DNA of 64,000 nucleotides from Candidatus Paraprochloron terpiosi LD05 (GTDB lineage: Bacteria; Cyanobacteriota; Cyanobacteriia; Cyanobacteriales; Prochloraceae): positions 3,379,422 to 3,443,421 of the forward strand of contig CP073341.1 of the NCBI GenBank assembly GCA_018141785.1, in the 5' to 3' direction. This document shows, piece by piece, positions 16,419-24,640 of the stretch. The position numbers and the translations under genes were made by a program. The notes under the pieces are model-generated. The model saw only the letters and a program-made list of their open reading frames with translations. It was not told the origin of the DNA and searched no databases. Every line of letters starts with the position of its first letter. Positions within the stretch are counted from its first letter, which is position 1.

Positions 16419-18419
16419 ATGGCTACTCTAGATGAAATAATTAAACGAGGGGTGAACCCCTTTGACTCGGTGACTTTCACCACTGGTAACTTTTGGCAGC
16501 AGGAGGTGGGGGGAGCAACTTCCACCGTCAACTCCATTCACACTGATGCAATTGTTCAGATTGACTCTGTGCTGGATTTGGTGGTGACGGATAATTACAC
16601 TCGCAGCGTTTTGCTGGAAGGGGATAGTGGTTGTGGGAAAAGTTATTTGTTAGCTCGTCTGAAAAAAACCCTCAACTCCAAAGCTTTCTTTGCTTATATC
16701 GATTCTTGTCCCACTAGTGATTCCATTTGGCGTCATACTCTCCGTCATTTGGTGGATAGTTTAATGCAGCGCCCTGAAGGAGAGGAGGAATCTCAGTTGC
16801 TCCTGTGGCTGAAAGGTTTATCTGCTTTTCGCCATGGTGGTGTAATGAAGACACTACTGGGGGAAAGGAGACTCTTTATTAGCAATTTCCGCAGTACCTA
16901 CCCCACAGGTATTTACCAACCCAAGGATTTCTTTGGTGTCTTGTATGAACTCACGAAGAATCCAGATTTGTTTTTTCTCGCTTGCGACTGGTTACGGGGG
17001 GAAAATTTGGATCAAGAGGATCTCCAACTTTTAGGGGTACACAGCGTTATTGACAGGGAAGAGGCAGCAAAAGGGATAGTGGGGAATTTTGGCAGAATCG
17101 CCGATGCTACCAAACCCATTGTCCTCTGTTTTGACCAATTGGACAATGGATCTCGATTGCCCGATGGAACTCTAGACCTCAGCCCTTATTTCCAGGTGAA
17201 TACTACCCTGCACAACAACCATATAAAGAATTTTCTGGTGGTTATTAGTGTCGTCAGCGATATCTGGCGGAATTCCCAGAAAAATCTTCCCCAGTCAGAC
17301 TTATCCCGGTTGAATAAATATGTTACCTTGAAAGATATTACCCTAGAACAAGTGAAAGCATTGTGGGCGCTCCGACTCTCTCCCCTCCACTGTCAAGCTA
17401 AACCCAAACCTTCATCTCCTATTGAACCTTTAAATGAGAGAGCGCTTCAGCAAAGGTTTCCTGGGGGGAAAGCAAACCTCCGTAATGCACTCATGTTGGG
17501 GAGAGAATTATTTCTCTCATATCGAGGTGAACCAGAGAAAGAGGATACCTTAGTAACATTTCAACTGCTCTGGGTCAAAAAATTCCAGGAGAACAAGGCA
17601 AAAATAGACCGGATTCGCAAATTTTCTTCCCTAGACTTGATAGCAATGCTCAAACAGGCTCTGCAAGCGTTGGGAATCCAGATAATTAAAGATAAAATAT
17701 TGCCTAGTAAAACTTATAGCAATTATTCCTTCAGTTGTCAACTCCCGGGCAGGAGGGGAACAATAGGCATATTCTGGAATGAAGAGCCGAATATGAGCAG
17801 CTTTTACTTTACTATGAAAGCTTGTCAAAGGGCAATCCACCAAAACTGCTGCGACTCTCTCATCCTTATTAGAGGGGAAAGGTTGGGTAGCCCAAAAAAC
17901 AAGGGATATAAGTTGTTCGAGGAAATCTTTGATGGGATTAACCATCATCATATCATCCCTCAATTAGACTCGGTGCACTATCTGAGAACCTACCAAACCT
18001 TAGCCAGGGATGCTAGGGTGGGAGACTTAGTGGTGGGAAGCGAAACCCCTAATTTACAGGAACTAGAAGCATTAATGCGGCAGGGTAATATTTTCGATGG
18101 CTGCCCTTTGTTACAAGATTTAGGAATAGTTGAACCCAGCAACAGAGGAGCAAGAGAAAATGTCTCTCCGCAACCAGGAATAGTTGAACCACCTCTAGCA
18201 GAAGCAGAAGTGAAAGACTTTCTGTTAGACTTAGTGAAAACCCAGAAGTTCATTGCTGTCAAGATATTAATGGAAAATTGCACCCAGCAATTTCCTAAAA
18301 TCCCAACTTCAGTAGTAAAACAAAGAATTGATGAATTGTGTCAAACTAAGTTGATTTCCATCATAAACCCTCAAGCAACATGGGAAGAGCAATTAGTTTG
18401 TCTCGTTCCCCAATCATGA
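16419..18419 (+). CDS. P-loop ATPase, partner of the FtsK-nuclease fusion
   Basis: A 666-residue protein. The Walker A motif is EGDSGCGKS (residues 67-75) and the Walker B motif VLCFDQLD (235-242, Asp239), with sensor-like VVISVVSDIW about 30 residues later, an ORC/STAND-like AAA layout. The N-terminal MATLDEIIKRGVNPFDSVTF is a likely adaptor. Residues about 400-520 (YSFSCQLPGRRGTIGIFWNE, SLILIRGERLG) look like a separate alpha/beta domain, perhaps nuclease-like or sensory. The end (residues 600-666, FIAVKILMENCTQQFP … RIDELCQTKLISII) is probably a winged helix. It ends 12 bp before the fusion gene, so the two form an operon. I infer DNA- or protein-remodelling activity that feeds the translocase/nuclease; no name is known to me. 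Confidence 0.7.
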   Translation: MATLDEIIKRGVNPFDSVTFTTGNFWQQEVGGATSTVNSIHTDAIVQIDSVLDLVVTDNYTRSVLLEGDSGCGKSYLLARLKKTLNSKAFFAYIDSCPTSDSIWRHTLRHLVDSLMQRPEGEEESQLLLWLKGLSAFRHGGVMKTLLGERRLFISNFRSTYPTGIYQPKDFFGVLYELTKNPDLFFLACDWLRGENLDQEDLQLLGVHSVIDREEAAKGIVGNFGRIADATKPIVLCFDQLDNGSRLPDGTLDLSPYFQVNTTLHNNHIKNFLVVISVVSDIWRNSQKNLPQSDLSRLNKYVTLKDITLEQVKALWALRLSPLHCQAKPKPSSPIEPLNERALQQRFPGGKANLRNALMLGRELFLSYRGEPEKEDTLVTFQLLWVKKFQENKAKIDRIRKFSSLDLIAMLKQALQALGIQIIKDKILPSKTYSNYSFSCQLPGRRGTIGIFWNEEPNMSSFYFTMKACQRAIHQNCCDSLILIRGERLGSPKNKGYKLFEEIFDGINHHHIIPQLDSVHYLRTYQTLARDARVGDLVVGSETPNLQELEALMRQGNIFDGCPLLQDLGIVEPSNRGARENVSPQPGIVEPPLAEAEVKDFLLDLVKTQKFIAVKILMENCTQQFPKIPTSVVKQRIDELCQTKLISIINPQATWEEQLVCLVPQS

Positions 18420-18431
18420 TATCATATAACA

Positions 18432-20912
18432 ATGTCTTATCTCACAAAAGCCAAAGAAATCCGCACTATAATAAACCAACTCATCTCCTATCCTGTGCTC
18501 TGGTTGGATACGGAAGTTGCTGACTCGAAGACTCCCAACCCCAGACTATCCCTGATTCAGGTATTAGCAGCTCCTGATAAAGTATATGTTTTCGATGTCT
18601 TAAATCAGTCAGATTTGGTGCAACATTTTATTAACCAAATCATGGTGAATGGTAACATAGAGAAAATATTTCACAACGCTCCCTTCGACTTGAGATATTT
18701 GGGTAAAGAGAGAGCGGAAAACGTCACCTGCACCCTGAAGCTAGCGAGAAAAATATCCCTGGATATTTTAGATGTACCCAATCGAAAATTGAAAACTTTA
18801 GCCGCCAAACTGGGTTTTGAGAATGTGGATACAGAAAGTCAATCCAGCGACTGGGGAAGGCGCCCCTTGAGTAAAAAGCAACTCCAATACTCTAAAATGG
18901 ATGTAGTTTATCTTGCCGCAGTCCATCGTCATCTCTTAGAATTAACAATGCAACCAACAACAAAGTCAAATAATACCTCTTTTAACGGTACCGACGTCAG
19001 GATTGCCTTTGAATGCCCTCGTCTCTTTTATTTAGGACATCTTTTTGGGGGGAAAACCCTTTTTATTCCAGAAAATCATCCCCGTGGTATAGGGAATAAT
19101 TTTCACAAAATAGGGTCAGATTTCCTGAAAACAGCTGGCCGAGAACCTCGGTTTCTTCCCTTATTTGCACCCCAAACCCTAGAACCAGAAGCATTAGGGC
19201 AGCAAATGGAATCCTTGCTCTATGAATTGGTATTCTATCCCTACTTACAAAAAGCAGATCCAGCCACAGCACCTGCACTCTATCAAGTTTGGCAAGGATT
19301 AACTGGATTAATTGCCCGTTGGGCTCAATTATTAGCCCAAAATCGACCCTATTCTACTCCTGAGAAATTAATTAGCAAAACCTTTATCGCTCAGGAAGAC
19401 AAGCTCCAGCATCAATTTACCCTCCCCAATGGTAATCTACAACCAGTAGGGGGTACTTTAGATAGCCTCATGCAGGATTTAGAGCGTAAACGCCTGAGGG
19501 TGATAGAATACAAAACCTATACCCCCGTGGATCCCTCAGCACAATTAGCTCAGGTAGCTCTTTATAGTTATATGGTGAGGGAAAAATTAAAGACTCCGGT
19601 GGATTCGGCGGTTTATTGTGTTCTCCCAGAGTTTAAGGAGTATAATTATACTTGGGAAGAATTGGAAGATACGGTACATGAACTGATTCCTCATAAGTTA
19701 CAGCAGATGAACCAATGGGTGAGATGGAAACCAGGAGACCCAAAGCCACCACCCAGCACCACCCAACCTCACCTCTGCCATATTTGTCCCCAACAGGAAA
19801 AGTGTCAAAGCTTTTTCTCCTCTGTCAATCCTATTGTAGAGAAGGAAAACACCCATTCTACTCCTGATGCAGAAAGGATGGCAGAGCAATTAATTTCCGC
19901 CTTAAAATCCTTTAAAATAGGGGTAGATTACCTAGGAGCAGCAGTTGGTTCCGCATTTATTCGAGTCAAGCTCAAACCTCACCCAGGGGTTAAAGTAGTT
20001 TCCTTGGTACACAGAGCAGAGGATCTCCAGGTACAATTAGGTATAGTTAGCCCACCCCTCATTGCCCCCCAACCGGGATATGTGAGCGTGGATTTACCCC
20101 GCCCAGATCGCCAAATTGCTAACTTTGACGATTATATTAAAGGGGAGAACACAGCCCAGGAGAAGACAGTCAAAATTGCCATTGGTATCGATTTAGATGG
20201 TAAATTGGTAGAAGCAGACTTAGCAGATGCTAATACTTGTCACTTTTTAATTGGGGGAACCACTGGTAGCGGTAAAAGCGAATTCCTGCGGAGCCTCCTG
20301 CTCAGTTTAATCCGTCGTCATTCTCCCCAACAACTGGGAATTGTCCTCGTAGATCCAAAACGAGTCACTTTCCCGGAATTTGAGGGGATGGGTTGGTTGC
20401 GAACTCCTATCATAAAAGATAGCGATCGCGCTATGGAGCTAATGGAAAAATTAGTCAGAGAAGTTGCTAAACGTTACCTCCTATTTGAAGGAGCAAAATG
20501 TTCCCATCTAGAGGCTTATAACCACAAACGAACTCAACAACAACAGCCCCCTCTCCGTCGGATTGTTTGTATCTTTGATGAATATGCAGACTTTATGGCG
20601 GAGAAAGAAGTACGAGCAGTTTTAGAACAAAGTATCAAAAGATTGGGAGCCATGGCGAGAGCAGCAGGAATTCATTTAATTATTGCCACTCAACGTCCCG
20701 ATGCTAAAGTAGTCACTCCCCTGATTCGTTCTAACTTACCGGGAAGAATTGCTCTGCGCACTGCAAGTGTTGCTGATTCCAAAATTATTTTAGGGGGTAA
20801 TCAAGAAGAAGCAGCTTATCTCTTAGGAAAAGGGGATTTATTCTATCAAGTGGGTTCTCAACTGCAACGTCTTCAGAGTTTATTTGCGTCGTCAATCCAA
20901 ATTACCTCTTAA
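18432..20912 (+). CDS. DEDD exonuclease - Cas4/RecB-like nuclease - FtsK translocase fusion
   Basis: An 826-residue three-domain protein. (1) Residues 20-172: RNase D-like 3'-5' exonuclease of the DEDDy type: D26 and E28 in LWLDTEVAD, D86 in HNAPFDLRYL, Y153/D157 in YSKMD. (2) Residues 185-462: Cas4/RecB-type PD-(D/E)XK nuclease with H225 (GNNFHK), D344 (GGTLDS), E359 and K361 (IEYKTY) and Q374…Y378. C195 plus C449, C452 and C458 (CHICPQQEKC) are the four cysteines expected for an Fe-S cluster. (3) Residues 480-826: FtsK/SpoIIIE motor with Walker A GGTTGSGKS (608-616), VDPKRVTFPEFEG, Walker B IFDEYADF (D716/E717) and IATQRPDAKVVTPLIRSNLP. There is no FtsK membrane or gamma domain. All catalytic residues look intact. 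The predicted role is motor-driven double-stranded DNA processing in defence or repair. Confidence 0.85.
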   Translation: MSYLTKAKEIRTIINQLISYPVLWLDTEVADSKTPNPRLSLIQVLAAPDKVYVFDVLNQSDLVQHFINQIMVNGNIEKIFHNAPFDLRYLGKERAENVTCTLKLARKISLDILDVPNRKLKTLAAKLGFENVDTESQSSDWGRRPLSKKQLQYSKMDVVYLAAVHRHLLELTMQPTTKSNNTSFNGTDVRIAFECPRLFYLGHLFGGKTLFIPENHPRGIGNNFHKIGSDFLKTAGREPRFLPLFAPQTLEPEALGQQMESLLYELVFYPYLQKADPATAPALYQVWQGLTGLIARWAQLLAQNRPYSTPEKLISKTFIAQEDKLQHQFTLPNGNLQPVGGTLDSLMQDLERKRLRVIEYKTYTPVDPSAQLAQVALYSYMVREKLKTPVDSAVYCVLPEFKEYNYTWEELEDTVHELIPHKLQQMNQWVRWKPGDPKPPPSTTQPHLCHICPQQEKCQSFFSSVNPIVEKENTHSTPDAERMAEQLISALKSFKIGVDYLGAAVGSAFIRVKLKPHPGVKVVSLVHRAEDLQVQLGIVSPPLIAPQPGYVSVDLPRPDRQIANFDDYIKGENTAQEKTVKIAIGIDLDGKLVEADLADANTCHFLIGGTTGSGKSEFLRSLLLSLIRRHSPQQLGIVLVDPKRVTFPEFEGMGWLRTPIIKDSDRAMELMEKLVREVAKRYLLFEGAKCSHLEAYNHKRTQQQQPPLRRIVCIFDEYADFMAEKEVRAVLEQSIKRLGAMARAAGIHLIIATQRPDAKVVTPLIRSNLPGRIALRTASVADSKIILGGNQEEAAYLLGKGDLFYQVGSQLQRLQSLFASSIQITS

Positions 20913-20917
20913 TCTCG

Positions 20918-22021
20918 TCACTTCTCCTCATACTTGAGAACAGTATTTCTGAGCCTGTCGGCGAACTGTTGGATTTCCTTGACTTCTGTGATGGGAATCT
21001 TTTCTTCTTTCTTTTCATCATTATCGAATAAAGCGATATATTTCTGGGAGGTGTTAAAATAAAGGCGACATATAGGTTGCCGCTGATTATCATCTAGCAG
21101 AATGCCAAAATAGCGTACTGTATCCCGGTAAAATATCCTCTTCTCCTCAACCGTACTCTTCAGAATATCTCTTACAGCAATAAATCCGTAAACCTCGTCG
21201 GCGGTGGTTTCAATGTTGTCACTATCCTTCTGTTTTAGAGAGCTATGGGCGGATATATCAGGAGAGCTAACATCTGTGGTAGATTCTGATTCGTCAGACT
21301 GAGTTGTATCTTTATCGAATACAGATTCCAGACGTTTCTCAATTTCCTCGTGGATAAACTGCTTCAACGCTCTTTGGGTAATTCCCTGAAACTGTCCCAC
21401 AACTTTCTGGGTTATCCTACCTTCATAAATTTGGGATGCGAAAAACTTGACAAAATCATCAGAGGGTTTCACCAATTGATTCGCCAATATCACCTTTATC
21501 TCTCTGGTATATTTCAGTTCCACAGCACCGGAAATGAGTTGTTCGGGATTGAAATAATATTTACCGAGTTTCTTCAGTTCAATAATTAGGGAATCGTGAA
21601 TGTTGAGCAAATCGAATTCCAAAAATGGCTTGGAATCCATTTGATTCCGTTTTTCCTGATCTGTGTATAATTGGTATTTCACTCCATTGGTTAAAATGGC
21701 GATGGGAGATTCTGTGACGGAAAAATAGCGATAAAGCTGAGAGGTGTGTTTACTATCGAGATCCACACCGCACCATTTGCATTCCATCAGGATGATGGGT
21801 TTCCCATCCCGCATAATGGCGTAATCGACTTTCTCCCCCCTCTTGGTTCCCACATCGGCGGTAAATTCAGGAATGACTTCCCCCGGATCATAGACGTCAT
21901 AATCCAAAGCCGCGATAAAAGGAATCACCAGTGCCTGTTTTGTCGCTTCTTCTGTCTGAATCGAACCCTGGGATTTCCGCACCCTGGTTCCGAGAGCCCG
22001 CATTTTTTCCGCAAAATCCAT
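20918..22021 (-). CDS. HsdR N-terminal-type nuclease (type I restriction-like), stand-alone
   Basis: A 367-residue protein. The N-terminal 170 residues match the HsdR_N nuclease domain: E24/E25, D66 in KVDYAIM, E80 and K82 in LMECKW, then SQLYRYFSVTESPIAILTNG and QLYTD. No helicase domain follows, and no hsdM or hsdS is nearby, so it is not a complete restriction enzyme. The C-terminal part has a Ser/Asp-rich linker (residues 245-285) and a small domain (FIAVRDILKSTV … CRLYFNTSQKYIALFD) seen in other stand-alone members. It is convergent with the fusion gene, with only 5 bp between the stops. The substrate is unknown; nucleic-acid cleavage is inferred. Confidence 0.8.
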   Translation of the reverse strand: MDFAEKMRALGTRVRKSQGSIQTEEATKQALVIPFIAALDYDVYDPGEVIPEFTADVGTKRGEKVDYAIMRDGKPIILMECKWCGVDLDSKHTSQLYRYFSVTESPIAILTNGVKYQLYTDQEKRNQMDSKPFLEFDLLNIHDSLIIELKKLGKYYFNPEQLISGAVELKYTREIKVILANQLVKPSDDFVKFFASQIYEGRITQKVVGQFQGITQRALKQFIHEEIEKRLESVFDKDTTQSDESESTTDVSSPDISAHSSLKQKDSDNIETTADEVYGFIAVRDILKSTVEEKRIFYRDTVRYFGILLDDNQRQPICRLYFNTSQKYIALFDNDEKKEEKIPITEVKEIQQFADRLRNTVLKYEEK

Positions 22022-22248
22022 CTTTTTCCTTTGACGATAGGTTTATATCCAATCCCCACCATAGCATACCCAAGTACCGCCATAAACTCAAACAAGAGAT
22101 TCGTTTTCATCAGGGGGCGACGAGTAAAAGCGACAGAAGAAGAGGTGCCGGATGTGTGGGTTATTGTCAAGCACCAAGATGTTACGGTTTTGAATTAGGC
22201 AATGCAAACCAACTGCGGTTTTGATGTCCTGTGCATTCTATCTTATAC

Positions 22249-23313
22249 CTATTTACAAATTCTAATGACATTATCAGCTAATTCTGAGAACTTAGCTTTT
22301 AGAAGTCTGATTTGTTCTTTTTGGCTCGGTGACCAATCTCTTCTATCTTGTAAGTCTTGAAGCGGTCGAAATAGTTCTAACTTACCTAACGGAGCATTGT
22401 GATGTAAACTATTCTGTATAAGAACATTAGCATCCTCAATATCACCGATTTTTAGATACTGAGTATTTATGTTGGCAACAGGAACATATGTACTAATTTC
22501 ATTTTTCAAAGGCTGGCAAAGCTTATTTTGCACCGCTTCATATATTTTATCATGCATTGTTTTATCTGCCTGAACCATCGCCTTCTCCTTCTCACCTTTT
22601 TTTCTTCTAGTATCAAAACCATTGAATACCCAACCAGCAAAGACAGGCTTACCCAGTTTATCAAAATCAGAATTTAATGGGTTATTTTGGCGAAATCTTT
22701 CTAGCCCAATTTCCCAATCTTTTACAAACTTTGGCACCATCTGTCCTATTAAGCCAAGACAGTAAACATTGAAGCTATCTGATGTACATGGAACAATATA
22801 GAAATCACTAGAACAAAATGCTGCTCTAACCAATGAACTAAATGATGGGGGAAGATCTACTAAAACAAAATCATAATCAATCTCACGTTTTTGTTTTGCT
22901 CGCTCGATGATTTTTTTGATGATAACATATCTGCTCAAACCAGTACCAGTCAGTAAATCCGAACCAACATTAAGTGAGTCCGCGTATACATTTAACCAAA
23001 AATCACCAGCAACAATATCTACTTCCTTTGACGTGTTTTTACCTTGGTGGAGATATATTTCTTCTCCATCAGTATTCTGTAAAAATAGCTGTAGGAATGA
23101 CCTTATAGTTTTCCCATAAGGTAATTCTTTAGTCGGAAGCTGCTTTACAAACTTCTCTTCTCCTAACATTGCAATAGACAAATTACACTGAGGATCGAAG
23201 TCAAGCAATAGTACTTTTTTCCCTTTTCTACCTAAAGAATCGGCTAAATTCCAGGCAATAGTGGTCTTTCCAACACCGCCTTTATTATTAAAGATAGAAA
23301 TAACCTTGGTCAT
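22249..23313 (-). CDS. ParA-like (MinD/AAA_31) ATPase
   Basis: A 354-residue protein with the deviant Walker A motif KGGVGKTT (residues 11-18), VLLLDFDPQCNLS (A' motif) and a Walker B-like DFVLVDLPPSFSSLVRAA. These are features of ParA/Soj ATPases that dimerise on ATP and bind DNA. It is longer than a typical chromosomal ParA (about 250) because of a C-terminal helical extension (…RDWSPSQKEQIRLLKAKFSELAD). No parB gene or parS-like repeat is next to it. Orphan ParA-like proteins of this sort occur on mobile and defence loci. The same strand and 227-bp gap suggest loose association with the HsdR-like gene downstream. Confidence 0.82.
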   Translation of the reverse strand: MTKVISIFNNKGGVGKTTIAWNLADSLGRKGKKVLLLDFDPQCNLSIAMLGEEKFVKQLPTKELPYGKTIRSFLQLFLQNTDGEEIYLHQGKNTSKEVDIVAGDFWLNVYADSLNVGSDLLTGTGLSRYVIIKKIIERAKQKREIDYDFVLVDLPPSFSSLVRAAFCSSDFYIVPCTSDSFNVYCLGLIGQMVPKFVKDWEIGLERFRQNNPLNSDFDKLGKPVFAGWVFNGFDTRRKKGEKEKAMVQADKTMHDKIYEAVQNKLCQPLKNEISTYVPVANINTQYLKIGDIEDANVLIQNSLHHNAPLGKLELFRPLQDLQDRRDWSPSQKEQIRLLKAKFSELADNVIRICK

Positions 23314-23652
23314 GGCTTCTCCTTATAATCAGTTTCTCTATACAGAGTGCTTGATCGCCTAACGGCTTTGAGGTCATCGGCGTGGAACCAATTTCGCCAC
23401 AAGCCTAAGGGAGAGCAAGGCTCCGCTTCGCGAGCGCAAACACGTCCCTAACAAGTTAAGGGACCGCCCTGGTGCTGAGGTGACAGCATTACTCTTATAG
23501 TAGCGACTTGTCCTCAATTTGTCAAGGGGGGGTAACTGGTAGCCCTAATCGAAATCCTGTCGAGTATGAGTCTAGGGATAGGGCAAGGGAAAATTGGAAC
23601 GAAATCAGGCTGACCACCAGGGATTAATTGAATTGTGCATCTATCCAGATTA
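23314..23652. repeat. Intergenic stretch with a GAGAGC…GCGAGCGC repeat
   Basis: At 23410-23439 lies GAGAGCAAGGCTCCGCTTCG followed by CGAGCGCAA, with internal GCTC/GAGC pairing. A close relative is translated inside the Nudix gene at 56809-56842. The rest contains an unassigned plus-strand run near 23585-23669 (KLERNQADHQGLIELC-like) that may be a gene fragment. No intact gene is seen. Confidence 0.45.
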
Positions 23653-23877
23653 TCATGGGACCAGTACCGGATGATTAAGTTTTGCGGAGGCATATAAAAG
23701 AGATGCTCTCAAATCGTCGGCTTCCAGATCAGGCATTTCTTCTAAAATCTCTCCTTCACTCAAACCAGCGGCAAACAAGTCTAGTACGTCTGATACGCGA
23801 ATTCTCATGCCCCTAATGCAGGGACGACCACCGCACTGCTTAGGATTGAATGTAATTCTCGAAAGTAACTCGGTCAT
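23653..23877 (-). CDS. DUF433 antitoxin-like protein
   Basis: A 74-residue DUF433 protein. It has the family pattern RITFNPKQCGGRPCIRGMRI, then VSDVLDLFAAGLSEGEIL and a helix-turn-helix-like end. I chose the ATG at 23877 (MTELLSR); an in-frame ATG at 23898 adds residues outside the family. DUF433 proteins usually pair with a downstream PIN-like DUF5615 toxin. None is found here downstream (towards 23314), so this is an orphan antitoxin or a regulator whose partner was lost. Confidence 0.8.
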   Translation of the reverse strand: MTELLSRITFNPKQCGGRPCIRGMRIRVSDVLDLFAAGLSEGEILEEMPDLEADDLRASLLYASAKLNHPVLVP

Positions 23878-24009
23878 TAAAATTAGCTCCCACAACACTT
23901 ATCTCTAGTGTAACTTACATATAAGTTGTAAATCAAAAAAGCAGACTTTGCCCTCTGGACATCCTCTTGTGCTACAGTAGCCAAATATCACTATAACTAT
24001 CCTCGTTCC

Positions 24010-24246
24010 ATGACTAAAAAAGAACCGTTGCCATCCCTGGAATTTATGACGATTACAGATCTTGAGGCGGCAACAAGCCTTATTCGAGAGGATTTGAATC
24101 GTCAAAGTCCTACAACAACGACAACATCTTCAGGGTTAAAAGATGCTGTTGACAAAATGGCGTCGTTATATGGCCCAAATACTGAACTAACTGAATTTAC
24201 AGACCTGGATATTGAGGAATTTTACGATTATCAGGACTATGCATAG
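24010..24246 (+). CDS. Putative antitoxin preceding a MazF-type toxin gene
   Basis: A 78-residue acidic protein (MTKKEPLPSLEFMTITDLE … ELTEFTDLDIEEFYDYQDYA) with no recognised DNA-binding motif. Its last 8 bases overlap the start of the MazF-like gene, the usual antitoxin-first arrangement. By position it should be the cognate antitoxin, with the acidic C-terminus as the toxin-binding tail. The sequence alone does not place it in a named antitoxin family. Confidence 0.55.
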   Translation: MTKKEPLPSLEFMTITDLEAATSLIREDLNRQSPTTTTTSSGLKDAVDKMASLYGPNTELTEFTDLDIEEFYDYQDYA

Positions 24247-24591
24247 AGGGCAAATTTGGCTATATAATCCCAACCCTACGGTGGGAGATGAAATGGGAAA
24301 GACTCGTCCTGCTATAATTGTGAACAACGATACTATTGGGGCATTGCGACTCAAGGTTATTGTTGCAGTTACAGGGTGGAGTGATGATTATATCGATGTA
24401 CCTTGGTTGGTCAAGTTAACTCCTAATAATCGTAATGGTCTGAGTAAAATCTCTGCTGTACGTTTCAGGTCCGGTCCATTGCTCAAGAAAGATTGATCCG
24501 GCAATTAGGAACCCTTTCTCTGCTGACAATGAATACAATTACTATAGCGTTAGCAACCGTGTTGGACATTAAAATTGCGTCACAAGAGTGA
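24239..24591 (+). pseudogene. MazF/PemK-type toxin gene with a frameshift
   Basis: From the ATG at 24239 (MHRGQIWLYNPNPTVGDEMG) the frame gives the MazF/PemK endoribonuclease core: KTRPAIIVNNDTIG, PWLVKLTPNNRNGLSKISAV. At about 24461 the frame breaks and ends at a TGA at 24494-24496. Reading continues in another frame with FQVRSIAQERLIRQLGTLS and MNTITIALATVLDIK, exactly the expected MazF C-terminus, to TGA 24589-24591. A one- or four-base deletion explains this. The toxin should be inactive, although its antitoxin-like partner is intact. Confidence 0.8.
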
Positions 24592-24640
24592 TGGTAGCTG
24601 TTATTGCGAAGCACCCGCCCAAGGCGTCCTAGTCACTGTT

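Noticed and set aside
21746-22224. Plus- and minus-strand frames covering the start of the HsdR-like gene and the gap before ParA
   Set aside because: They are shadows of the nuclease gene. In the 22022-22248 gap several frames are open but none has a protein-like pattern or a good start.
22249-23313. Plasmid partition locus
   Set aside because: ParA-like ATPase present, but no parB, no centromere-like iterons and no replication gene; the surroundings are chromosomal.
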